DNA of 37,141 nucleotides, taken from positions 1-37,141 of the forward strand of contig JAHIFE010000151.1 in the NCBI GenBank assembly GCA_018901125.1. The letters run 5' to 3'. Positions within the stretch are counted from its first letter, which is position 1, and the number at the start of each line of letters is the position of its first letter. This DNA is from Pseudomonadota bacterium (GTDB lineage: Bacteria > Desulfobacterota > Desulfobacteria > Desulfobacterales > RPRI01). The notes under the pieces were generated by a model that saw only the letters and a list, made by a program, of their open reading frames with translations, was not told where the DNA came from and did not search any database. Below, piece after piece: positions 15,769 through 22,397 of this stretch. Made by a program: the position numbers and the translations under genes.

Positions 15769-16677
15769 CTAAAGCAAACCTTCTTCTTGAAGGTCTCTTC
15801 TTATAGTTGCGGTGGTTACTATCATTTCACTAACCATTTTTTTTAAGCTATTTATTTCTTCTGTTGTAGCGGCACTCTGAAGCAATTTCATTAATGCATC
15901 AATTTCTTTCTTTTTAATCCCAGGTTTCAACAAAGCCGACTCAACTATCCTATATTTCAAAACTGCACCAATAAGTCGATCTCTAACCATTGCAGATTTA
16001 TTTAAACGCACATCCTCGAACTGTTTCTCATGAAATGCGCTTGCCACTAATGTCTTTCTTTCACGTTTACGAGTCGAAATTATTTTTATGCCTTTTTTAC
16101 TTTTGTCGGAATTCGGACCTTTTATCGAGCCCGAAAGTATGGTTTCGCTTAAGGCTTTATGAATAATTCTTTCTGTTGGTAAACTCAGTAGGAATAACGA
16201 GGTAAAGTTTATTTTGTCCAAATTACTTTCAAGCCATACATAGAAAAATATTAAGACTTCCAAATGAACAAAAAACAGATCTTCGTCATCAGGTGGGAAG
16301 TAATATGGGCTAAGCATATCTTCAAAAAAATCTGTTATCAAATAATAATCAGGTTCGTGAAAAAAATCATACTTAAAATTGCTTACTTTAATAAGGCTTT
16401 GGTCTTTTTCGGGAAATCTAGGTCTTATGCCAAAATCCTTTTTCCCCCTAAGCTCTTTATATAACTTATCAAGTGTCTCGTGATAATATTTATTTTCACT
16501 TTTAGACGCAACAAGAGCCTTACGGGATATATGGTACCGAAAGGCCAACTTTCTGAGGAAAAAAGATTGTTGAGAAATTACTTGAAAAATTAATATGTTA
16601 TCTATTCGATTCTCCGACGCTATCAATTGACTGATAAAGTATTTGTCTAATTTATCATTTTCTGTTTTCTCATTCAT
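15769..16677 (-). CDS. Hypothetical protein beside the integrase
   Basis: The 302-residue protein is mostly helical with aromatic-rich patches (YYFPPDDEDLFFVHLEVLIFFYVW) and no recognised motif. Its ribosome-binding site is acceptable (AGAAGGC before ATG). The base composition is lower in GC than that of the integrase and helicase on either side. It occupies the position between integrase and regulatory genes where satellites often carry exchangeable cargo such as anti-phage genes. That is a positional inference; nothing in the sequence names a function. Confidence 0.65.
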   Translation of the reverse strand: MNEKTENDKLDKYFISQLIASENRIDNILIFQVISQQSFFLRKLAFRYHISRKALVASKSENKYYHETLDKLYKELRGKKDFGIRPRFPEKDQSLIKVSNFKYDFFHEPDYYLITDFFEDMLSPYYFPPDDEDLFFVHLEVLIFFYVWLESNLDKINFTSLFLLSLPTERIIHKALSETILSGSIKGPNSDKSKKGIKIISTRKRERKTLVASAFHEKQFEDVRLNKSAMVRDRLIGAVLKYRIVESALLKPGIKKKEIDALMKLLQSAATTEEINSLKKMVSEMIVTTATIRRDLQEEGLL

Positions 16678-16701
16678 GCCTTCTGCAATTCCTTCTTAGA
16701 T

Positions 16702-16759
16702 GACCCGGCAATGCTTGCAAGGGTAGTAAACTCTTCGATTCATCAACCTATGCCGGGTC
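16702..16759. repeat. 9-bp inverted repeat downstream of the integrase
   Basis: GACCCGGCA (16702-16710) and TGCCGGGTC (16751-16759) are perfect reverse complements around a 40-base loop. They lie between the integrase stop and the start of the 302-residue gene, both on the minus strand. The structure could be a terminator without a T-run, or a regulatory RNA hairpin. Confidence 0.45.
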
Positions 16760-16765
16760 AGATAA

Positions 16766-18013
16766 TCATGCCTTTTCAGTCCTTTTCAAATCATAAAATT
16801 CCGAAATCTTTTGTTGACTTTTTTCCAGCCGTTTAACAGCAGCTTTAAAGGTGTCCGGCTGCAAATGCGCATAACGCCGGACCATCGCAAAAGAACTATG
16901 ACCCATCAATCCTTGCAATATATATAGATCGGTGCCAGCCGCCGCATGCCAACTTGCAAACGAATGCCGGCAACTGTAAAAAACCAGTTTATGCCTTCTG
17001 TCAGTGATTCCGTCATTAAAACCTTTTTGATCAACCACCTCCTGGAACAGACGCGGTGTTTCAAGATATGGCCTTTTCCCGGATCTCATGAAAATCAATG
17101 TATCTGGCTTGGCGTCTTGGGACTTTGAATGACGATCGACCAGAACTTGCTTTAAATCATCGGTCATGAATGCATGTCTGTTTTTGGAGTTCTTGGTATC
17201 CAGAATTTGAATTTGTTCGTTTCCAAAATCTATTACTCCCCAGGTCAATTTTAAAATTTCACTGGATCTCAGACCGCACCGGAAAGCCAACAAAACCATT
17301 GTATATGTGTCCAGGTCTTTGGTTTTTAATTCAGATAGGAGATTGTCGGCTTCATCCCGAGAAAAAAAGCTTAACCGACTGTTATCCGCTTCCGGAGGCT
17401 TAACCTGGGAAACAGGATTCTTCCCATAAAAAATGTCATTGCGAATCGCATAATTAAAAACCTGCCGTGCAACAGCAAGAGCATATTTAATGGTACGGGG
17501 AGTAAGATGCAAGTCACCCATGTTTTTTTTGATCATTTCAAAATGAAAAGGTGCTATTTTCCCGATCGGAAGGTTTCCGATCACGGGCGCTAAATATCTC
17601 TCAAAGAGTGGGACCTCGCGTTTCCATCCTTTTCGGGTTCTTTTGGTGGCTTTGTTAATTTCTAAATATTTACCCCACACATCGGAAAATTTAATGTTTT
17701 TTCGCTCTATTTCTTCGTCAGCCTTTTTTTGGGCCTTCTCATCTTTATTTTGCTTAAGTCTTTTAGCCTTTAAAGTAGTCGGTCCTGTACCATGGGTTTT
17801 GTTCTCTTTGAGCTCGTGAACTTTGCTTATGGCTTTTTCAAGGGTCATACCATCAAAGAGCCAGCCAAATCCTTCCTCAAGCCTCGTCTCACCAACAGTG
17901 TGGCGATATTGGTAAAATACATCGCGCTGGGTTTTTATCCCCTTTTTTCGGGTTCTGGTAGGGTGGTAGCGGAACCTTAATCCCTTAACTGATGTTTGGT
18001 GCCATGTGAACAT
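16766..18013 (-). CDS. int: Tyrosine-family site-specific integrase
   Basis: The 415-residue phage/satellite integrase would catalyse recombination between element and host att sites through a 3'-phosphotyrosine link. An N-terminal arm-binding region (about residues 1-100) is followed by a SAM-like core-binding domain (KYLEINKATKRTR onwards). The catalytic domain has the first arginine in FRCGLRSSEI, CRHSFASW with the HxxR-like box, GLMGHSS and the nucleophile tyrosine in VRRYAHL. All key residues are present, so it should be active. Its 5' end faces the tRNA-Leu fragment 410 bases away, with GGTGGC repeats between them. That arrangement is expected for integrase, arm sites and att core. Confidence 0.92.
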   Translation of the reverse strand: MFTWHQTSVKGLRFRYHPTRTRKKGIKTQRDVFYQYRHTVGETRLEEGFGWLFDGMTLEKAISKVHELKENKTHGTGPTTLKAKRLKQNKDEKAQKKADEEIERKNIKFSDVWGKYLEINKATKRTRKGWKREVPLFERYLAPVIGNLPIGKIAPFHFEMIKKNMGDLHLTPRTIKYALAVARQVFNYAIRNDIFYGKNPVSQVKPPEADNSRLSFFSRDEADNLLSELKTKDLDTYTMVLLAFRCGLRSSEILKLTWGVIDFGNEQIQILDTKNSKNRHAFMTDDLKQVLVDRHSKSQDAKPDTLIFMRSGKRPYLETPRLFQEVVDQKGFNDGITDRRHKLVFYSCRHSFASWHAAAGTDLYILQGLMGHSSFAMVRRYAHLQPDTFKAAVKRLEKSQQKISEFYDLKRTEKA

Positions 18014-18040
18014 TTATTCCCCCGGTATTTTGCCAATTTT

Positions 18041-18310
18041 AAATGGTGGCTAAGCATGGGTGGTGGTTAAATTAATAATCATTTAATAATAAATAGTTAC
18101 GTTTAATCAACTCTCTTTTTATACTTGATCTAAGGCTTTCTTTTCAGGGAAATCCTCCGGGTTAAAAAACGGTGGCGAAGTGGTGGTTTCTCCATAAAGC
18201 CTTGCTCTGTAAGGCCTTACGGGAAGCGCCTTGGGCGATTTTTAAAAAAATAATTCATTTTGATTTTGATAAATTCCTCCGTAAATTTCGCCACCAAAAA
18301 ACCACCATTT
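18041..18310. repeat. GGTGGC/GGTGGTT repeats, probable integrase arm sites
   Basis: AATGGTGGCTAAG with GGTGGTGGTT (about 18043-18070), AACGGTGGCGAAGTGGTGGTTT (about 18170-18191) and, inverted, TTCGCCACC with ACCACCATTT (about 18289-18310) form three related sites. They sit between the integrase start and the tRNA-Leu att fragment. Lambda-like integrases bind such short direct and inverted repeats with their N-terminal domain. Confidence 0.5.
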
Positions 18311-18423
18311 AATTATGATTTTGGATGATTTTAGATTTTGAAGGATGAAGCACACATTAGATGTATATAAATGATATGTCAACAAAAAATGACAGAATGT
18401 TGAAATACGTGATGGTCAATTTT

Positions 18424-18483
18424 GAGGACTCAAAATCCTCCGGGGGCAACCCCATGGGAGTTCGATTCTCCCCCTCGGCACCA
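18424..18483 (+). other. tRNA-Leu(CAA) 3' fragment, attachment site
   Basis: The sequence holds the anticodon arm GAGGA-CTCAAAA-TCCTC, the long variable arm of a class II tRNA (CGGGGGCAACCCC), the T-arm (GGGAGTTCGATTCTCCC) and the acceptor 3' strand CCTCGGC plus ACCA. No D-arm or 5' acceptor strand (GCCGAGG) precedes it, so it is a fragment and not a working gene. It fits the displaced 3' end (attR) of an element integrated in tRNA-Leu, with the intact gene expected at the far left end, outside the window. Confidence 0.8.
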
Positions 18484-18493
18484 TTATAAAATC

Positions 18494-18527
18494 AAGGGGT
18501 TAGCCTTTTTGGGTTAACCCCTTTTTT
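18494..18527 (+). terminator. Rho-independent terminator after the tRNA-Leu fragment
   Basis: AAGGGGTTAGCC (18494-18505) pairs with GGGTTAACCCCTT around a short T-rich loop and continues into a run of T residues. It is 11 bases past the CCA end, the usual place for the terminator of the tRNA. It also spans the end of the integrase relic on the other strand. Confidence 0.7.
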
Positions 18528-18742
18528 GTGCCGAAATCGCGGATTGTGCCCGAAATTGTGTCCATGAGTGATTTTAGGTAGGCCTCCTGGCGCTGTTCGG
18601 CAAGTATTAGATCCGCATCATTGACGATATTGTATCGGTCAAATACGGCACGCGTTTTATGGCCTGAAATCATCATTGCCACTCTTTCGGGGATGCCGGA
18701 CCGGATCATGTTCCGGACCGCGGTTCTGCGGAAATCATGCTC
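18500..18742 (-). pseudogene. C-terminal remnant of a second tyrosine integrase
   Basis: The minus strand encodes [11 protein letters not shown], followed by [20 protein letters not shown] and DRYNIV. These are the C-terminal catalytic boxes of a phage integrase: H-x-x-R, the G-H-K box and the nucleophile tyrosine. A TGA codon stops the frame immediately upstream of EHD and no N-terminal part is found, so only about 80 residues survive. It is not the paralogue's fragment: the sequence differs from the intact integrase (CRHSFASW, RRYAHL). It marks an older element that used the same tRNA-Leu site. Confidence 0.75.
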
Positions 18743-18931
18743 TCAATATTGTAATAAGAAAGCGGTCAAATCATCGAGGTCTCCAGCCTCGCCCAAAAGG
18801 CGGGAGGGAAATTTCATGTTTCGTCTAAAATAAGAAAAAAAGTTGCAATGTGGCTTATTATGATTTAATTTAGACTCAAAGGTGACAATTTGGCACCAAA
18901 AAAACCGCTATTAGATTGGAAAGGCAAAAAT

Positions 18932-19216
18932 ATGTTGGCCAATAATAAAAAAATAGAACGCATCACTGCAAGGGTGTCTGAGGATATCAGAAACAGACTT
19001 GCTGAAGCGGCAGCCTTTTCCGGGGCCACATTGAATCAGTTTTTGGTTCAGGCAGGCGTGGAGAAGGCAGAGTCCATTATCGAAAAAGAACGTATCGTCA
19101 ACCTGTCATACAAGGATGCCGAAGTCTTTTTCAGTGCCATTGAAAGTCCGCCAAGGCCAAATTCAAAATTAAAGAAAGCCGCAAAAAAATTCAAGGCTTC
19201 CGGACTGAATGAATAA
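18932..19216 (+). CDS. DUF1778 (TacA-type) antitoxin
   Basis: The ~94-residue protein has an N-terminal ribbon-helix-helix (ERITARVSEDIRNRLAEAAA) and FSGATLNQFLVQAGVEKAE, the signature DUF1778 region. A C-terminal tail that would wrap the toxin follows (FFSAIESPPRPNSKLKKAAKKF). I chose the ATG at 18932 because GGAAAGG lies 7 bases upstream; an in-frame TTG at 18890 would add 14 residues. Its end overlaps the toxin start by 8 bases. TacA homologues neutralise the acetyltransferase and repress their own operon. Confidence 0.85.
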   Translation: MLANNKKIERITARVSEDIRNRLAEAAAFSGATLNQFLVQAGVEKAESIIEKERIVNLSYKDAEVFFSAIESPPRPNSKLKKAAKKFKASGLNE

Positions 19217-19715
19217 TTATAAAATAGAGCCTTTAAGCAAACATCATAATCGGAAAGATTTTGACTGCGGTGAAGAAGCGTTAAATCAATATCTACTGGC
19301 GGTGGCTTCTCAACACGCGAAAAAGAGCGTTTCAAGAACCTTTGTTCTAATTGAAGTTGATCGTCCTGAAAAGATTTTAGGATTTGTTACATTAACAGCT
19401 TGTGAAATCAGGGCAGAATTCCTGCCTGATCCATATCCCAAAAAATTCCCTTCGAAAGTGTCAGGGGCTAAAATCGGAAGATTAGCCATTGATAAAGCCC
19501 ACCAACAAAAAGGTTTCGGAAGTCAACTTATGGTTTTTGCCATGAGCCAGGCCCTTATTGTCCATGGAAGCATTGGACTGGTTGGTATGATGGTTGATGC
19601 CAAAAACGATGAAGCAAAAGCGTATTACAGGCATTACGGATTTATACCACTTCCGGATAATTCATTGACGTTGTTCCTTCCAATCAAAACCATCCAGGAA
19701 GCGGTTGAAGATTAA
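19209..19715 (+). CDS. GNAT acetyltransferase toxin (TacT-type)
   Basis: The 168-residue protein matches the GNAT toxins that acetylate the amino group of charged tRNA and block translation. The N-terminus FDCGEEALNQYL is characteristic of the toxin branch. KIGRLAIDKAHQQKGFGSQL is the acetyl-CoA-binding motif A (QQKGFG loop), and AKAYYRHYGF carries the catalytic tyrosine. It is translationally coupled to the DUF1778 antitoxin. The protein has normal length and no disruption, so the module is likely functional. Confidence 0.88.
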   Translation: MNNYKIEPLSKHHNRKDFDCGEEALNQYLLAVASQHAKKSVSRTFVLIEVDRPEKILGFVTLTACEIRAEFLPDPYPKKFPSKVSGAKIGRLAIDKAHQQKGFGSQLMVFAMSQALIVHGSIGLVGMMVDAKNDEAKAYYRHYGFIPLPDNSLTLFLPIKTIQEAVED

Positions 19716-20276
19716 TAAGGATCTCGATGTTTCCCCCTTTGCCGTGCACTTCAAACCTATCTTTCAGTTGACCGAAGTAAGGACCTTTAAAAAGGCCCTT
19801 TAGCTGCCCCTGCCCGATGTGATTAGCTTCGGAAATGTTAAGCACCTTTTTCAGGTCCTGTTTCAGAACAGGCCCGAGTGCACCCTATATGCACCCCCAA
19901 TAAAAAAAAGGTGTCGAAATGTATCGTAACCCATTGAAAATATGGTGCAGAGGGACAGAATTGAACTGCCGACACGGGGGTTTTCAGTAGGCAATTAGCT
20001 GATTGATTCAGATCTTTACAATAGATTATGGCAAGATATCTGAAATTTGATGAAAGTGCGGCTTTCAAAGTGTAATCACAAGATAATCGCCTTGTCCCAG
20101 TTTCTAAATTATGTTTCCAGATAGCTTTTCTTAAACCCATCTTTTGAAGCCCAAAAAGATATGGCTAAGAGGTTTTTAAGCCAATAATTAAAGCCTTTTG
20201 TAAATTAATTCAGAATATTGATTTGGTCCGACAAGGTTTCATTACGGGTCAATTTATGTGCGAGAATGGTTGCGTA
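19716..20276. other. Intergenic region with a tRNA-Phe scar
   Basis: About 560 bases separate two toxin-antitoxin modules. Apart from the tRNA-Phe fragment listed separately, I see no gene. A minus-strand frame at 19838-20140 runs across the tRNA fragment and is regarded as spurious. Confidence 0.5.
19943..19988 (-). other. tRNA-Phe(GAA) 3' fragment, likely att scar
   Basis: The minus strand reads ACTGAAAACCCCCGTGTC, then GGCAGTTCAATTCTGTC and CCTCTGCACCA. This is the anticodon loop CTGAAAA (GAA), the variable region, a T-arm (GGCAG/CTGTC with TTCAATT) and an acceptor strand with CCA. The 5' anticodon strand does not pair with the 3' one, and no D-arm follows. So only the 3' part of a tRNA-Phe gene is present, the pattern left by island integration. 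Confidence 0.65.
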
Positions 20277-20325
20277 TTGACACTTGAGGATATTTGGTAT
20301 ACTTTATCCGGCATACCGTATACCA
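20277..20325 (+). promoter_or_regulatory. Promoter and palindromic operator of the AbrB/PIN module
   Basis: TTGACA (20277-20282) and TATACT (20298-20303) form a promoter with a 15-base spacer. The perfect inverted repeat TGGTATAC (20295-20302) and GTATACCA (20318-20325) overlaps the -10 box, with a partial third copy (GCATACC, 20311-20317) between. The antitoxin starts 16 bases further on, so this is probably its autoregulatory operator. Confidence 0.6.
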
Positions 20326-20341
20326 TAAATTAGGAGTAACC

Positions 20342-20575
20342 ATGAGCAAGGTAACCGCTAAATTCCAAATCACCATCCCATCTGAGGTGCGAACGGAAAT
20401 GAACATCATGCCGGGTGTGGAGATGGGGTTTAAAAAAGAGAAAAATCGCTATTATCTGACCAAGAACCCAAGAGTTAACCCCATTGAAAAATGGCGTGGG
20501 GCAATTAAAGGCAAGATGCGTTCAGATGAAATGATGAAAAACATGAGGGGGTATGGCATTGAAAGTATCGATTGA
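20342..20575 (+). CDS. AbrB/SpoVT-fold antitoxin
   Basis: The 77-residue protein starts MSKVTAKFQITIPSEVR, the swapped-hairpin DNA-binding signature of AbrB/MazE/VapB antitoxins. A toxin-binding C-terminal segment with NPIEKWRGAIKGK follows. The ATG at 20342 has TAGGAGTAACC directly before it and is preferred over an upstream in-frame start at 20294, which would lie inside the operator. Its last 23 bases overlap the toxin gene. It should both neutralise the PIN toxin and bind the palindrome at its promoter. Confidence 0.85.
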   Translation: MSKVTAKFQITIPSEVRTEMNIMPGVEMGFKKEKNRYYLTKNPRVNPIEKWRGAIKGKMRSDEMMKNMRGYGIESID

Positions 20576-21017
20576 TACATGTATATTACTGGATCTTCTT
20601 TTCGACGACAATATTGAAAGTATTAACAAGATTCAGAAATGCCATGAAGATCACGAGGAGTTGGTTATCTGCGGGGTTGTATATGGAGAACTATGCCCGG
20701 CTTTCATAAAGGACGGCAAGGACATCGATCTTTTCCTCTCTGAAATGGATATAATGGTTTCGTTTTGTAACTTATCGGATTATCGGTATGCAGGAGAAAA
20801 ATGGAACGAATATATTCGCAGGAGACGATTCATCTGCCCTGCCTGTGGTGGAACCATTGAATTAAAATGCGATAAATGTGGGGAAGAGATCAAGTTCCGA
20901 CAGCATATACCATCTGATTTTCTGATAGGTGCGTTTTCTGCGAACCAGTGTGATAGTCTGTTGACCCGCGATTACGGATATTACAGAACCTATTTCCCGG
21001 GGCTCCGACTTTTTTGA
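20553..21017 (+). CDS. PIN-domain toxin (VapC-type) with zinc-ribbon insertion
   Basis: A predicted Mg-dependent ribonuclease of 154 residues. Asp8 in VSIDTCILLDLL and Glu46 in VVYGELC are the first two acidic residues of the PIN site. HIPSDFLIGAFSA and LLTRDYGYY supply the later aspartates. Between the second and third acidic residues lies an inserted zinc ribbon (CPACGG and CDKCGEEI), which plain VapC toxins lack. The gene overlaps its AbrB-type antitoxin. The insertion may bind RNA or set specificity; this is inference. Confidence 0.85.
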   Translation: MALKVSIDTCILLDLLFDDNIESINKIQKCHEDHEELVICGVVYGELCPAFIKDGKDIDLFLSEMDIMVSFCNLSDYRYAGEKWNEYIRRRRFICPACGGTIELKCDKCGEEIKFRQHIPSDFLIGAFSANQCDSLLTRDYGYYRTYFPGLRLF

Positions 21018-21039
21018 TAATGGGTTGGGTGAAAGCATT

Positions 21040-21276
21040 TTAAAGACCTGTCGAAACAGTTTTTTCAAGCTTTTCAGCAATCCATACTTTGATCAGGGAT
21101 TGCCGGGGGACTCCCAAACGTTTTGCTTCCTTATCCAAAAGCTGAATCATCCAGGTGGGGAAGTCTACATTTACCCGTTTTTGTTCTTGTCCGGGTCTGG
21201 TTGCCTTTGAAATATCAAAGTGTTCGAGAACGTTTTTGCCTTCATCAAAATTTTTATCTAATGTTTTAGCTTTCAT
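21040..21276 (-). CDS. brnA: BrnA-type antitoxin
   Basis: The ~78-residue protein ends in a ribbon-helix-helix-like domain: KRVNVDFPTWMIQLLDKEA followed by LGVPRQSLIKVWIAEKL. The polar N-terminus MKAKTLDKNFDEGKN is typical of BrnA antitoxins. I start at the ATG at 21276; a TTG at 21285 would add three residues. It overlaps the end of the toxin gene by 11 bases and is the second gene of the operon, the usual brnT-brnA order. Confidence 0.82.
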   Translation of the reverse strand: MKAKTLDKNFDEGKNVLEHFDISKATRPGQEQKRVNVDFPTWMIQLLDKEAKRLGVPRQSLIKVWIAEKLEKTVSTGL

Positions 21277-21526
21277 AAATTTCAATTTCCTCAGTGCGAG
21301 AACTTCGCACAGAAATTAGTCTTATGTTTTCGCCTCTATAAGTGAATATTGCCGACCAATATCTGTTGTTGATTTTGCCTATCATCATAAAACGGGGCTC
21401 ATCAACGTCTCTTGCCGGAATTTGTACTCGATCAGGATCAGTCCAGAGCAACTGGGTATCCTCAAAGTTTATGCCATGCTTTAATTCATTCGAATCGCTT
21501 TTTCTCTTGTCATACTCAAAGTCCAT
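21266..21526 (-). CDS. brnT: BrnT-type ribonuclease toxin
   Basis: The 86-residue protein matches BrnT, a RelE-fold ribonuclease toxin. It opens MDFEYDKRKSDSNELKHGINF, minus one residue the family's N-terminal signature, and RYWSAIFTYRGENIRLISVR leads to the C-terminal SSRTEEIEIYE with the conserved arginine and tyrosine. It is full length. BrnA follows with an overlap, and a promoter with tandem repeats lies just upstream, so expression is likely repressed by the BrnTA complex. Confidence 0.85.
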   Translation of the reverse strand: MDFEYDKRKSDSNELKHGINFEDTQLLWTDPDRVQIPARDVDEPRFMMIGKINNRYWSAIFTYRGENIRLISVRSSRTEEIEIYES

Positions 21527-21536
21527 ATTGATATAA

Positions 21537-21566
21537 TATATATACCTTTTATATACCTTTTGTCAA
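21537..21566 (-). promoter_or_regulatory. brnTA promoter with two tandem 11-bp repeats
   Basis: On the minus strand TTGACA (21561-21566) is followed after 18 bases by TATATA (21537-21542). The spacer and flanks are built from two exact tandem copies of the 11-mer AAAAGGTATAT (21540-21550 and 21551-21561). The position between the promoter elements suggests an operator for the BrnA antitoxin. Confidence 0.6.
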
Positions 21567-21634
21567 TTGTGCAGGCATAATATGAATAAGTTTATAGTAT
21601 AAATTAGTTTATAAAAATATACCAAGGAGGCAAA

Positions 21635-22033
21635 ATGGGAAAGGTAACCGATAGTCAGATTGAAAAACTGATGGAGGATATTTCCTTAATAAAATCGGCC
21701 ATCAGCCGGAACAAAAATGTGACTCGAATGATATTGCTGCCAGCCCATTTTAAATTTATGTACTTGGTTTCGGGTATCAGCATAATCGGTTTTTCACTGT
21801 TATTCTATTTGTTACTGTCACATTACGGCAATTACTCTGCAATCCCCGGCAATTTTAAAACCCTTGTAATCGGTATCATTGTGCTGGTTTGGGTTTTGGT
21901 GGTTTTTATCAAATATTATAAATGGAGCAACTTGATGTCGAAGATCGATGAACGATACGACCTGGGATATGGTTTTGAAAGAATGTTCTCTTTTCCGATT
22001 GGCTGGATTCCCCAAGCGTCGAAAGGGGAATAA
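21635..22033 (+). CDS. Two-helix membrane protein paired with a winged-helix regulator
   Basis: The 132-residue protein has a helical N-terminus (QIEKLMEDISLIKSAIS) and two membrane segments, about residues 44-66 (YLVSGISIIGFSLLFYLLL) and 78-97 (LVIGIIVLVWVLVVFI). A short cytoplasmic tail follows. The ribosome-binding site is strong (AAGGAGG). The stop is 4 bases before a winged-helix regulator gene, so the two are co-translated. Many regulators of this type are encoded next to small membrane proteins; the signal is unknown. Confidence 0.75.
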   Translation: MGKVTDSQIEKLMEDISLIKSAISRNKNVTRMILLPAHFKFMYLVSGISIIGFSLLFYLLLSHYGNYSAIPGNFKTLVIGIIVLVWVLVVFIKYYKWSNLMSKIDERYDLGYGFERMFSFPIGWIPQASKGE

Positions 22034-22037
22034 AAAA

Positions 22038-22334
22038 GTGGCAGCTATAGATAAGATCATTCATGAACCCGCCCGTCTGCTTATATTGACCTACTTGGTC
22101 GGCAATGAAAAAGATGAGATTAGCTTTAGCGAGCTTTTGGAGAATCTGGAGCTGACTTCAGGCAACTTGTCGATCCAGTTGAAAAAACTAAAGGAGGCCA
22201 AATACTTGGAAATGAGCAAAACGTTTAAGGACAACAGGCCATACACTACGGTTTCAATTACCCCACATGGCATAGCTGCCCTTGAACGTTATGTTGAAGG
22301 CATGAATACCATAATCAAATCGCTAAAAAAATAA
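22038..22334 (+). CDS. Winged-helix transcriptional regulator (MarR/ArsR-like)
   Basis: I use the GTG at 22038 with AAAGGGGAAT upstream; a longer frame from 21948 would overlap the membrane protein by 86 bases. The 98-residue product starts AAIDKIIHEPARLLILTYL. A helix-turn-helix (FSELLENLELTSGNLSIQLKKL) and the wing (RPYTTVSITPHGIAALERYV) follow, matching the one-domain winged-helix family close to MarR. No ligand site is apparent. With the adjoining membrane protein it probably forms a small regulatory pair. Confidence 0.8.
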   Translation: MAAIDKIIHEPARLLILTYLVGNEKDEISFSELLENLELTSGNLSIQLKKLKEAKYLEMSKTFKDNRPYTTVSITPHGIAALERYVEGMNTIIKSLKK

Positions 22335-22397
22335 GCTCTTTCAGACGGTATTTTTTCAAAGTGCTCTCCGATGATCTGATGAAAGGCGGAAAATGAC

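Noticed and set aside
18424-18483. Complete tRNA-Leu gene
   Set aside because: The D-arm and 5' acceptor strand are missing; the preceding bases do not fold as a tRNA.
19838-20140. 100-codon minus-strand frame
   Set aside because: It runs through the tRNA-Phe fragment and has no start signal or domain.
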